A program made the position numbers and the translations under genes. Of a DNA stretch of 64,000 nt, positions 43,653-52,199 are shown piece by piece. The stretch spans positions 62,001 through 126,000 of the forward strand of contig NZ_JAMLDY010000008.1 of the NCBI RefSeq assembly GCF_024211255.1. Direction: 5' to 3'. How positions within the stretch are numbered: position 1 is the stretch's first letter; every line of letters begins with the position of its first letter. The notes beneath the pieces were generated by a model. The model was not told the origin of the DNA. It searched no databases and was given only the letters and a program-made list of their open reading frames with translations. The stretch is from Sphingomonas liriopis (GTDB taxonomy: Bacteria; Pseudomonadota; Alphaproteobacteria; Sphingomonadales; Sphingomonadaceae).

Positions 43653-45410
43653 ATGACCGATCAGTCTGCGCCTTCGCCGACGCCCACCCCGACGCTGGAT
43701 GCGCTTCCGCGCCGCTATGCCGACTTCGCCACGCTGGGCGAGGCGCTGGACTATGCCGCGACCGGTGTGCGTGGCCTCAACTTCCACGATGCGCGCGGCA
43801 CGCTCGCCCGCGCCTATCCTTTCGCCGAGCTCCGCGACGATGCGGTCGCGATGGCGCACCGCCTGATCGCTGCGGGCGTGGGCCCGGAGGATCGCATCGC
43901 GCTGGTCGCCGAGACCGGGCCGGAATTCGCCGCGTTGTTCTTCGGCACCGTCTATGCCGGCGCGTGGCCGGTGCCGCTGCCGCTGCCGACCAGCTTCGGC
44001 GGGCGCGATTCCTATATCGAACAACTACGCGTCCAGCTCGCCAGCTGCGACCCGAAGATGCTGATCTTCCCGCCCGAACTGGCGGCGATGGCGGCGGAGG
44101 CGGCGCGCCTCGCCGGCACCGAAGGCATCGACTGGTCCGAATTCGCCGGCCGCGCGGCGCCCGAAGCCGAACTGCCGCAGGCGGACGGACAGGCGATCGC
44201 CTATCTGCAATATTCGAGCGGCTCGACCCGCTTCCCGCACGGCGTCGCGATCACCCACCACGCGCTGCTCAACAACCTCGCCGCGCATAGCCACGGCATG
44301 GAGATCGACGGCACCGACCGCTGCATCAGCTGGCTGCCCTGGTATCACGACATGGGCCTCGTCGGCTGCTTCCTGTCGCCGATCGCCAACCAGGTCTCGA
44401 CCGATTACCTCAAGACCGAGGATTTCGCACGCCGCCCGCTCGCCTGGCTCGACATGATCTCGCGCCACGACGGCACCGCCCTGTCCTATTCGCCGACCTT
44501 CGGCTACGACATCTGCGCGCGCCGCATGTCGAGCCAGACCAAGGCGTCCGACCGCTTCGACCTGTCGCGCTGGCGCGTCGCGGGCAACGGCGCCGACATG
44601 ATCCGCCCCGATGTGATGCAGGCGTTCGTCGACGCCTTCGCCGATGCCGGTTTCAAGGCGTCGGCCTTCCTGCCCAGCTATGGCCTCGCCGAGGCGACGC
44701 TGGCGGTCTCGCTGATGCCGCCGGGCGAAGGCATCCGCGTTGAGCTGGTCGAGGAGACGCAGCTGTCGGGCGGCGGTGATTCGCTCGCCGCCAACGATGG
44801 CCCCCGTCCGCAGCGCTTCCGCGCGATCGTCAACTGCGGCAAGCCGGTGCGCGACATGCGCGTCGAGATCCGCGAGGAGGACGGCACCCCGCTCCCCGAT
44901 GGCGCGATCGGCAAATTGTGGTGCAAGGGGCCGAGCGTCATGGTCGGCTATTTCCGCGACGACGCCGCGACCGACGCGTGTATGGCTGACGGCTGGCTCG
45001 ACACCGGCGACATGGCGTACATGTCGGACGGCTACATCTATATCGTCGGCCGCGCCAAGGACATGATCATCGTCAACGGCAAGAACCACTGGCCGCAGGA
45101 CATCGAATGGGCGGTCGAGCAGCTGCCCGGGTTCAAGGCCGGCGATATCGCCGCCTTCGCGATCACCACGCCCGGCGGCGAGGAGACGCCCGCCGTCCTC
45201 GTCCAGTGCCGCAGCAGCGACGAGGCCGAACGCCAGCGGCTGCGCGAGGAGATCCGCGAGCGCGTCCGCTCGGTCACCGGCATGAACTGCGTGATCGAAC
45301 TGATCCCGCCCCGCACGCTCCCGCGCACCAGCTCGGGCAAGCTCAGCCGTGCCAAGGCCCGCAACCTGTACCTCAACGGCGACATCAAGCCCTACGCCAT
45401 CGCCGCATAA
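43653..45410 (+). CDS. Fatty-acyl-AMP ligase / acyl-activating enzyme
   Basis: 585 residues of the ANL adenylate-forming superfamily: AYLQYSSGSTRFPHGVAIT is the P-loop motif, ISWLPWYHDMGLVG, LPSYGLAEATLAVS, DGWLDTGDMAYMSDGYIYIVG and the C-terminal catalytic Lys in TSSGKLSRAKAR. The sequence style is that of fatty-acyl-AMP ligases that load acyl carrier proteins. A homologue takes part in sphingolipid synthesis in Caulobacter, so such a role is possible here but no sphingolipid gene is adjacent. Confidence 0.87.
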   Translation: MTDQSAPSPTPTPTLDALPRRYADFATLGEALDYAATGVRGLNFHDARGTLARAYPFAELRDDAVAMAHRLIAAGVGPEDRIALVAETGPEFAALFFGTVYAGAWPVPLPLPTSFGGRDSYIEQLRVQLASCDPKMLIFPPELAAMAAEAARLAGTEGIDWSEFAGRAAPEAELPQADGQAIAYLQYSSGSTRFPHGVAITHHALLNNLAAHSHGMEIDGTDRCISWLPWYHDMGLVGCFLSPIANQVSTDYLKTEDFARRPLAWLDMISRHDGTALSYSPTFGYDICARRMSSQTKASDRFDLSRWRVAGNGADMIRPDVMQAFVDAFADAGFKASAFLPSYGLAEATLAVSLMPPGEGIRVELVEETQLSGGGDSLAANDGPRPQRFRAIVNCGKPVRDMRVEIREEDGTPLPDGAIGKLWCKGPSVMVGYFRDDAATDACMADGWLDTGDMAYMSDGYIYIVGRAKDMIIVNGKNHWPQDIEWAVEQLPGFKAGDIAAFAITTPGGEETPAVLVQCRSSDEAERQRLREEIRERVRSVTGMNCVIELIPPRTLPRTSSGKLSRAKARNLYLNGDIKPYAIAA

Positions 45411-45443
45411 CGCCATTCGCGGGCCGGCTCGCGATACGGCATC

Positions 45444-45475
45444 GCCACCCCGGACCAGGTCGAGGCCTCTGCGAA
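45444..45475. repeat. Half-copy of a repeat arm shared with the 58.8-kb element
   Basis: CCGGACCAGGTCGAGGCCTC followed by TGCGAA is nearly the same as the arm at about 58815-58841. No matching right arm follows here, so it looks like a fragment. Together with the next repeat it fills much of the 339-nt gap 45411-45749. Confidence 0.6.
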
Positions 45476-45500
45476 GTTCGATTTGCCGCGCCCTGACACT

Positions 45501-45590
45501 TTACCCCGGCGGAGGCCGGGGTCCAGCTGGGTGACCGTTTGCCATGATCCATGACGGCGTTCCCAACTGGACCCCGGCCTCCGCCGGGAT
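45501..45590. repeat. Family D palindromic repeat
   Basis: CCCCGGCGGAGGCCGGGGTC on the left is mirrored by GACCCCGGCCTCCGCCGGG on the right, with CCAGCTGG/CCAACTGG inside. Only one copy lies in this window. Confidence 0.85.
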
Positions 45591-45749
45591 GGAATGGTAG
45601 TTCCGAGGTCTCGACCAACCCGGGATAACCCGGTCGCTGCGGTAACGTGACGGACGCATAGAGCGAGTTCGGGCAAGAGCCGTCCAGCCCACGCAATTTC
45701 CCCCGCCCCCCTAACCTTCCGTCAACCTAGCGCCTCTACGCTCCGCCGG

Positions 45750-48107
45750 GTGAGCCAGGATACAGCCCCCGCATCGGATCCCAGCGCGATCCGGTTTACG
45801 CAATTGCTCGGCCTCGCCGACGGGGCCGACACCGCGCAATGGGCGCGGATCCGCTCGACGCAACTGGATGCCGGGCGCCAGCTGGCGCTGTTCCTGCTCG
45901 CCGCGAATCTGCTTGGCGCCGCGATGACGGTGACGCTGTATGCCGCCGAGATCCCGCATCTGCTGCTCGCCGGCTGGGCCGCGCTGGTCGGCGTGGTCGC
46001 GGTCACCGTCGCGATCCGTCGCCTCGCGACCCGCCACCGCGACGGCGGCTATGCGACGCAAACGGACCTGCGCGCGACGGTGCTGGAGGGCGCGGCGCTC
46101 GCCGCGGCATGGTCGGTGCCGGGGTTCGTCTTCAACACCGATCCCGGGTCGGACAGCGGCTATGTGCTGTGGATGATCCTGTCGCTGCTGATGACCGCGG
46201 GCGCGGTCGCGATGGCGCCGCTGGCGCTGGCGACGATCGCCTTCGTCGGCGGCCTGGGGCTGGCGATGTCGGCGGAGCTGGTCCTCGGCGGCAGCTATAC
46301 CGGCGCCTGCGCCACGATTCTGTTCACCGTCCTGCTCATCATCGTCTGCCTCAACCGCGCCCGGTCGCTGGTCGTCATCCGCGCCAGCCAGATGGCGCTC
46401 GGGGAGCGTGACGAGACGGTCAGCCTGCTGCTGCGCGAGTTCGAGGAGACCAACGCCGACTGGCTGTGGGAAACCGATGCGGCACGCCGCGTCGTCAAGG
46501 CCTCGCCGCGCTTCGCCTATGCCTGCGGGCTCGACCCGCTGACCATCGAGGGCATGTCCTTCCTGCAGGTGCTCGCCGGATCGGCGTGGGAGACGGGCGC
46601 CTTCTCCGCCGGGCTGCGCACGCTCGCCGACAAGTTGAAGACCCGCGAGAGCTTCCGCGACCTGCGCCTGCCGGTCGAGGTCAACGGCGAGGAACGCTGG
46701 TGGGAACTCGCCGCCAGCCCGCGCTTCGACGAAGCGGGCACCTTCTGCGGCTTCCGCGGCGTCGGGTCCGACGTCACCGAACAGCGCGCGTCGGCGGACA
46801 AGATCAATCGGATGGCGCGCTTCGATACGCTCACCGGCCTGCCCAACCGGCTGATGGTCAACGAAACGCTCGCCCGCGCGATGGCCGATGCCGATCGCTG
46901 GGGCGGCCGCTGCGCGTTCATGATGATCGACCTCGACCGGTTCAAGGCGGTCAACGACACGCTCGGCCACCCGATCGGCGATCGCCTGCTCGGCCGCGTC
47001 TCCGAACGACTGGCGCAGCTGATGGGCGAGAACGAGACGTGCGGGCGCCTGGGTGGCGACGAATTCGCCGTCGTCATGCGCGACGCGACCGATACCAAGG
47101 CGGTCGAGAGCCTCGCGAGCCGGATCATCGAGACGCTCTCGCGCCCGTACGAGCTCGACGCGCATACGCTCTACATCGGCGCCTCGGTCGGCCTGGCGAT
47201 CGGGCCGCGCGACGGCCGGACCTCGGAAATGCTGATCCGCTCCGCCGATCTCGCGCTCTACCGTGCCAAGGATGCCGGTCGCGGCGTCTATCACGCCTAC
47301 GAACCCGAGCTGCACGTCCAGGCGGAGGAGCGCCGCGTCCTCGAAATGGCGCTGCGCCAGGCGCTCGAGAAGAACGAGATGCACCTCCACTACCAGCCGG
47401 TTGTCGATGCCGGCACCGGCAACCTCAAGGGGTTCGAGGCGCTGCTGCGCTGGCACAATCCGCAGTTCGGCAACGTCTCGCCGGTCAAGTTCATCCCGCT
47501 CGCCGAGGATGCGCGGCTGATCCAGCCGATCGGCGAATGGGTGCTGCGCACCGCCTGTGCCGAGGCGGCGCAATGGCCCTCGGAGGTGCGCATCGCGGTC
47601 AACGTCTCGCCCGACCAGCTGCAGAACCCCAATTTCGTGACCGTCGTCACCTCGGCGCTCGCCAGCTCCGGCCTGTCCGCCGAACGGCTGGAGCTGGAGG
47701 TGACGGAAAGCGTGTTCATGCACGAAGGCCTCGGCGCGACCAAGGTGCTCGAACGCATCCTCGACCTCGGCGTGCGGCTCAGCCTCGACGATTTCGGCAC
47801 CGGCTATTCGAGTCTCGGCTATCTCAGCCGCACGCGCTTCTCGTCGATCAAGATCGACCGCAGCTTCGTCCAGGGCGCGTCGCAGGGCGTCAAGGAAGCG
47901 ATCGCGATCATCCGCGCCGTCGTCGCGCTCGCGCAGAGCCTCGGCATGGCGACCACCGCGGAAGGGGTCGAAACCGAGGCCGAACACCGGATGGTGCAGG
48001 ACCTCGGCTGCACCAAGGTGCAGGGCTATTACTTCGGCCGCCCGCTGCCGGTCGAGGAAGCCCGCGCGCTGGCCAGACGCGGCTGGGATACCTCCGCCGC
48101 AGCGTGA
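45750..48107 (+). CDS. Membrane GGDEF-EAL cyclic-di-GMP protein
   Basis: 785 residues. About five or six membrane helices (50-215), a PAS-like domain (about 240-340), GGDEF (about 350-515) and EAL (about 530-780). GRLGGDEFAVV carries an intact diguanylate-cyclase active motif. The EAL domain is also intact: FEALLRW, VNVSPDQLQNP, LEVTESV, SLDDFGTGYSSL, SIKIDRSFV and AEGVET. Net synthesis or breakdown cannot be told from sequence. The start is a GTG at 45750, preceded by no ideal ribosome-binding site. Confidence 0.93.
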   Translation: MSQDTAPASDPSAIRFTQLLGLADGADTAQWARIRSTQLDAGRQLALFLLAANLLGAAMTVTLYAAEIPHLLLAGWAALVGVVAVTVAIRRLATRHRDGGYATQTDLRATVLEGAALAAAWSVPGFVFNTDPGSDSGYVLWMILSLLMTAGAVAMAPLALATIAFVGGLGLAMSAELVLGGSYTGACATILFTVLLIIVCLNRARSLVVIRASQMALGERDETVSLLLREFEETNADWLWETDAARRVVKASPRFAYACGLDPLTIEGMSFLQVLAGSAWETGAFSAGLRTLADKLKTRESFRDLRLPVEVNGEERWWELAASPRFDEAGTFCGFRGVGSDVTEQRASADKINRMARFDTLTGLPNRLMVNETLARAMADADRWGGRCAFMMIDLDRFKAVNDTLGHPIGDRLLGRVSERLAQLMGENETCGRLGGDEFAVVMRDATDTKAVESLASRIIETLSRPYELDAHTLYIGASVGLAIGPRDGRTSEMLIRSADLALYRAKDAGRGVYHAYEPELHVQAEERRVLEMALRQALEKNEMHLHYQPVVDAGTGNLKGFEALLRWHNPQFGNVSPVKFIPLAEDARLIQPIGEWVLRTACAEAAQWPSEVRIAVNVSPDQLQNPNFVTVVTSALASSGLSAERLELEVTESVFMHEGLGATKVLERILDLGVRLSLDDFGTGYSSLGYLSRTRFSSIKIDRSFVQGASQGVKEAIAIIRAVVALAQSLGMATTAEGVETEAEHRMVQDLGCTKVQGYYFGRPLPVEEARALARRGWDTSAAA

Positions 48108-48140
48108 GGGAGATCGGGGCAGGCCCCCGCCCAATCCCTC

Positions 48141-48248
48141 CGTCACCCCGGACGTGTTCCGGGGTCCACCCCGCGGCGAGGCGCACGGCTGGAGATTGCA
48201 GACATACGCCTGCGGCACCGTGGACCCCGGAACAAGTCCGCGGTGACG
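48141..48248. repeat. Family A palindromic repeat, copy 7
   Basis: CCCCGGACGTGTTCCGGGG on the left and CCCCGGAACAAGTCCGCGG on the right. It lies between the convergent GGDEF-EAL and DUF3140 genes. Confidence 0.9.
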
Positions 48249-48270
48249 AAGATTGACAGGAAGACGCCCC

Positions 48271-48615
48271 TCACTTCTCCGGGTCGTGGCCCCAGTTCAT
48301 CAGCGAATAGCGCCAGTCGCTGTGCGCCTTGTCCCTGGCGGGGCCGCCCTGCGCCAGATGGCGGCGGACATAGGCGACCACCTTCTTCATATGCGCATAA
48401 TCGTCGTCGGTCAGGTCGGCCTTCTTCGTCCGCTTGATCGTAACGATGCGCTTGCCCGACTTGTGGCCGACGCTCTCGCCCGATCCCTGGCCGTCCTCAC
48501 CCTTCCACCCGACGCGCTTGCTGTCGTCGGTGTCGAGGAAGCGTTCGAGTTCGGCGGGCGCCATGTTCACTACCTCGGCGAAATCCTGATAGATCGTCTC
48601 GTGATCGTCGGCCAT
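48271..48615 (-). CDS. DUF3140 protein
   Basis: 114 residues. A soluble charged protein with FAEVVNMAPAELERFLDTDD, KRIVTIKRTKKADLTDDDY and a final DWRYSLMNWGHDP, the pattern of DUF3140. The function is unknown; the family often appears with general-stress proteins. AGGAGAG 8 nt upstream supports the ATG at 48615. The following membrane-protein gene ends 53 nt upstream and may be co-transcribed. Confidence 0.85.
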   Translation of the reverse strand: MADDHETIYQDFAEVVNMAPAELERFLDTDDSKRVGWKGEDGQGSGESVGHKSGKRIVTIKRTKKADLTDDDYAHMKKVVAYVRRHLAQGGPARDKAHSDWRYSLMNWGHDPEK

Positions 48616-48668
48616 CGCATCGCTCTCCTGTCCCACCGCCAACGATTGCGCGGAACCGTGGTTGCGCG

Positions 48669-50066
48669 TCAGCCGAGCATCCCGGCATAGGTCTGTGGCG
48701 CGACCGGCAGGATCAGCCGCGCTGCGGTCCCGGCGGCCAGCACCATCAGCAGCGCGATGCCGATCGCCCACCCGCGCGGGCGCCGGCCGAGCACCACCCA
48801 GCCGATCGCCACCGCGGTCATCGACCACAAATGATAGCGCAGGTCGGACGCGATGCTTACGACGGCGAAGCTCGCCTCCTGCGCCAGCGCCGATGCGAAC
48901 AGTGCGGTCGCGAGGCGCGCGCCGCCGCTTTCGCCGGGCAGCGCCGCCACGAACCCTGCTACGCCCAGCACGACCCACAGGATCGGCCAGCCGAGCGGCG
49001 TTTCGATCAGCCATGCCGCCAGCCGTTGCCAGCGCCGCGCGCGCGGCCCCGGCTCGCCGAACCGATAGGCATTGGCCTCGCTCGCCTCGGGCGGCGCGGC
49101 GCCGTACCAATGCGCCGGCACCAGCCACCGTTCGGTCGAGTTGAGATGCGCCAGCCGATGCGCGGCATAGGCCAGCGGGTGATGCAGCGCCGCACCCGCC
49201 CACAGGCCGTAGAGCGTCCCGACCGACATCGCCCGCAACCCCGCCACGCCGGTCGCGCACGCTCCCGGCCCGCCGAGCGGATCCCAGAAGAACGGGCGGA
49301 CGCATCGCCCGGCGCGCAGCCGGTCCAGCGCCGGCGCGGCGATTCCCGTCGCGGGATCACCGGTGCGCACGCCGATACCGGCAAGGTCGTAGATCGCCTG
49401 CGTCCGCTCGACCCCGCTCGGCGCGGCGCCAAGCAGGCGATGGTTGACCGGCCCGGCAAGGCCGATCGCCAGCACGACACCCGCCGCGGTAGCGAGCAGC
49501 CGCGGCCACCATCGGGGCGTGCGACAGGCCAGCATGACGACGAGCGGCACCACCGCGAACGGTGCATTGGCGCGGACGAGCAGCGCATAGCCGAACGGCA
49601 GCGCCGCCACCGCCCACGCGCCCGCCGGCACCGCGCGCTCGCGCAGCAGGAACCAGCCGACGATCCCCGCCCCGGCGAGCAGCGCTGCCAGCATCTGCGT
49701 GTCCTTGAGCACCACCGCCTGCCAGCCGAGCAGCGGCGGCCACAGCGCGACGATCAGGATCCCGAACGCGGCATGGCGTCGCCTGCGCAAGGTCAGCGCC
49801 ACTGCCAGCGCGCCGAAGCCGGACCAGTAGAGACCCATCTGCACAAGCAGCATCGGCGCCGGCCCCGCCGCGCCGAACAGCGACCACAGGTGAGCCATCA
49901 CCGGCGGATGCCAGTCGTCGTACCGCCCGCTCAGTGCCTGGTGGTATTGGGCGAGGCTGTCATAGGCGACATAGCCCGGCCAGAAGAGCGCGAGCGACGC
50001 GGCGAGCAGGACGAACGCCGCAAGGGCGACGCGCGTCGCTACAACACGATCGAGAGGGCCCGTCAC
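48669..50066 (-). CDS. Polytopic membrane protein, GT-C glycosyltransferase-like
   Basis: 465 residues with about ten to twelve membrane helices. The first periplasmic loop has WPGYVAYDSLAQYHQAL and RYDDWHPPVMAHLW, the acidic and WHPP pattern of GT-C-type lipid-linked sugar transferases. The function is not established. The GTG at 50066 is taken as start; 21 further codons upstream read through the family E repeat and are Arg-rich, so they are unlikely to be translated. AGGGTGAGG lies immediately before it. Confidence 0.7.
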   Translation of the reverse strand: MTGPLDRVVATRVALAAFVLLAASLALFWPGYVAYDSLAQYHQALSGRYDDWHPPVMAHLWSLFGAAGPAPMLLVQMGLYWSGFGALAVALTLRRRRHAAFGILIVALWPPLLGWQAVVLKDTQMLAALLAGAGIVGWFLLRERAVPAGAWAVAALPFGYALLVRANAPFAVVPLVVMLACRTPRWWPRLLATAAGVVLAIGLAGPVNHRLLGAAPSGVERTQAIYDLAGIGVRTGDPATGIAAPALDRLRAGRCVRPFFWDPLGGPGACATGVAGLRAMSVGTLYGLWAGAALHHPLAYAAHRLAHLNSTERWLVPAHWYGAAPPEASEANAYRFGEPGPRARRWQRLAAWLIETPLGWPILWVVLGVAGFVAALPGESGGARLATALFASALAQEASFAVVSIASDLRYHLWSMTAVAIGWVVLGRRPRGWAIGIALLMVLAAGTAARLILPVAPQTYAGMLG

Positions 50067-50149
50067 CCTCACCCTTCGCCGCCTGCGGCGGCTCTTCCCT
50101 CTCCCGCCGGGAGAGGGAGGGAGCGGCAAAGCCGCGGAGGGGTGAGGGC
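50064..50149. repeat. Family E palindromic repeat, copy 1
   Basis: CACCCTCACCC at the left end and GGGGTGAGGG at the right, with CCCTCTCCCGCCGGGAGAGG near the middle and smaller stems around GCCGCC and GCGGCAAAGCCGC. The same central core appears just before ddl (19270-19292) and in copy 2 at 62212. Confidence 0.85.
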
Positions 50150-50162
50150 GAGCGCGAGACGC

Positions 50163-51557
50163 CTAGAAATGGATCGCCCGGCCATAGGCGCTGAGCGTGC
50201 TCTCGTGCATCATCTCGCTGAGCGTGGGATGCGCGAACACCGTCTCCATCAGCTCGTGCTCGGTCGTCTCCAGCTGACGCGCGATGACATAGCCCTGGAT
50301 TAGCTCGGTGACTTCCGCGCCGACCATGTGCGCGCCGAGCAGTTCGCCGGTCTTGGCGTCGAACACCGTCTTGACGAAACCCTCCGCCTCACCGAGCGCG
50401 ATCGCCTTGCCGTTGCCGATGAAGGGGAACTTGCCGACTTTCACGTCATGCCCGGCTTCCTTGGCCTTCGCCTCGGTGAAGCCGACGCTGGCGACCTGCG
50501 GACGGCTGTAGGTGCAGCCCGGGATGTTCCACGTCTCGAACGGATGCGGATCGCCGCCCGCCAGCTTCTCGATGCAGACGATGCCTTCGTGGCTCGCCTT
50601 GTGCGCCAGCCACGGCGCGCCGGTGACGTCGCCGATCGCGTAGATGCCCTCGACGTTCGTCCGCCCGAAGCCGTCGACCTTGATCTGGCCGCGCTCGGTC
50701 TCGACGCCCAGCGCCTCCAGCCCGATATTCTCGGTGTTCGGCACGATGCCGATCGCGACGATCGCATGGCTGAACTCGGTGCTCGTGACCTTGCCGTCGG
50801 CGCCCTTGATCGCCGCGGTGACGCCGTTGGCGCCGGGCTCCAGCTTCTCGAGGCCCGACTTGGTGAGGATCTTGATCCCCTGCTTGGACAGCGCCTTGGT
50901 CATGAACTCGCTGACCTCGGCATCCTCGACGGGCAGGATGCGGTCGAGCATCTCGACGATCGTCACGTCGGCGCCCATGTCGTTGTAGAAACTGGCGAAC
51001 TCGACGCCGATCGCGCCCGATCCGATGACCAGCAGCTTGGTCGGCATCACCTCTGGCACCATCGCGTGGCGATAGGTCCAGATGCGCTTGCCGTCGGCCT
51101 TGGCGAACGGCAGGTCGCGCGCACGCGCACCGGTCGCGATCATGATGTGCTTGGCCTCGAGGTCGAGCGTCTTGTCGCCCTGCGTGACCTGCAGCTTGCC
51201 CTTGCCGGTGAGCGCGCCGACGCCCTCGAAGACCTGGACCTTGTTCTTCTTCATCAGCCCCTTGACGCCGGCATTGAGCTGGCCCGCCACCTTGCGGCTG
51301 CGATCGACGATCTTGCCCAGGTCGAAGCCGACATTGTCCGCCTTCAGCCCGTACGAATCGGCGTGAGTCATGTAATGATAGACTTCCGACGTGCGCAGCA
51401 GCGCCTTGGTCGGAATGCAGCCCCAGTTGAGGCAGATGCCGCCGAGCCGCTCACGCTCGACGATGCCGACCTTGAGGCCGAGCTGGCTCGCCCGGATCGC
51501 CGCGACATAGCCGCCCGGGCCCGAACCGAGGATGAGAAGGTCGAAGGTGTCAGCCAC
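50163..51557 (-). CDS. lpdA: Dihydrolipoamide dehydrogenase (E3)
   Basis: 464 residues. FAD enzyme reoxidising lipoyl groups of 2-oxoacid dehydrogenases. FAD motif ILGSGPGGYVAAIRA, redox disulfide in GGICLNWGCIPTK, NAD motif VIGSGAIGVEFA and the catalytic dyad in AHPTLSEMMHE. It follows pdhC with two small genes between and is presumably the E3 of pyruvate dehydrogenase. Confidence 0.97.
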   Translation of the reverse strand: MADTFDLLILGSGPGGYVAAIRASQLGLKVGIVERERLGGICLNWGCIPTKALLRTSEVYHYMTHADSYGLKADNVGFDLGKIVDRSRKVAGQLNAGVKGLMKKNKVQVFEGVGALTGKGKLQVTQGDKTLDLEAKHIMIATGARARDLPFAKADGKRIWTYRHAMVPEVMPTKLLVIGSGAIGVEFASFYNDMGADVTIVEMLDRILPVEDAEVSEFMTKALSKQGIKILTKSGLEKLEPGANGVTAAIKGADGKVTSTEFSHAIVAIGIVPNTENIGLEALGVETERGQIKVDGFGRTNVEGIYAIGDVTGAPWLAHKASHEGIVCIEKLAGGDPHPFETWNIPGCTYSRPQVASVGFTEAKAKEAGHDVKVGKFPFIGNGKAIALGEAEGFVKTVFDAKTGELLGAHMVGAEVTELIQGYVIARQLETTEHELMETVFAHPTLSEMMHESTLSAYGRAIHF

Positions 51558-51595
51558 GTTTGGAGGTCCTTACCGGGGGAGGTTCAACAGGAATG

Positions 51596-51979
51596 TCAGG
51601 GCAGCGGCGCGACGCGGCGGGGCGCGCGATCCGCGTCGGTGGCGACGAAGACGAAGCGCGCCTGCGTCACCTTGCACGCCGAATCGAGGTGACGCGCCCG
51701 ACGCCATGCCTCGACCTCGATCGTCATCGACGTATTGCCGACCGCGACCAGCCGCGCATAGACCGACACCTCGTCGCCGACGAGCACGGGAGCATGGAAC
51801 TTCATCGCGTCGCAGGCGATCGTCACCGCCCGGCCGCCGGCATGGCGCGAGGCGACCGAGCCGGCGGCGAGATCCATCTGCCCCATCAGCCAGCCGCCGA
51901 AGATGTCGCCATAGGGATTGGCGTCGGCGGGCATCGCCGTGACGCGGATCGTCGGCGATTCGTCGGGCAACGCGGTCAT
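51596..51979 (-). CDS. Acyl-CoA thioesterase (YciA-like hotdog fold)
   Basis: 127 residues. Single hotdog domain with NPYGDIFGGWLMGQMD (active-site Asp and Gly-rich turn), ACDAMKFHAPVLVGDEVSVYA and FVFVATD. It likely hydrolyses short or medium acyl-CoA. Inside the pyruvate dehydrogenase cluster it may act on acetyl- or related CoA esters, but this is inferred. The start overlaps the upstream small membrane gene by 4 nt. Confidence 0.9.
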   Translation of the reverse strand: MTALPDESPTIRVTAMPADANPYGDIFGGWLMGQMDLAAGSVASRHAGGRAVTIACDAMKFHAPVLVGDEVSVYARLVAVGNTSMTIEVEAWRRARHLDSACKVTQARFVFVATDADRAPRRVAPLP

Positions 51980-52191
51980 GCGCGCTGCCGATCATGCGCG
52001 CGGGCGCGGCGCAGCGGGCCGACGCCCATCAGCACCGTCGCCACCATCGCGCCCGCACCGCACCACCAGATCACGTCGCGCCCGAGCGGATAGGCCCAGG
52101 CGGCCGCCCACGTCATCGCCGCCGCGACGACGAGGCCGGCGACGATGTGCAGCGTCTCGACCGCCGTCCGTGGGATTGGCGTCCGCGCCAC
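51976..52191 (-). CDS. Small two-helix membrane protein in the pdh cluster
   Basis: 71 residues from a GTG at 52191. Two hydrophobic helices (about 15-32 and 40-57) followed by a basic tail. No family is recognised. It starts 8 nt after the pdhC stop and its own stop overlaps the thioesterase ATG by 4 nt, which argues that it is translated. The GTG is the only plausible start in the intergenic space. Confidence 0.6.
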   Translation of the reverse strand: MARTPIPRTAVETLHIVAGLVVAAAMTWAAAWAYPLGRDVIWWCGAGAMVATVLMGVGPLRRARAHDRQRA

Positions 52192-52199
52192 GTCGCGCC

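Noticed and set aside
45711..48218. An 835-codon minus-strand frame opposite the GGDEF-EAL gene
   Set aside because: Biased composition and no domain; the plus-strand gene has intact catalytic motifs throughout.
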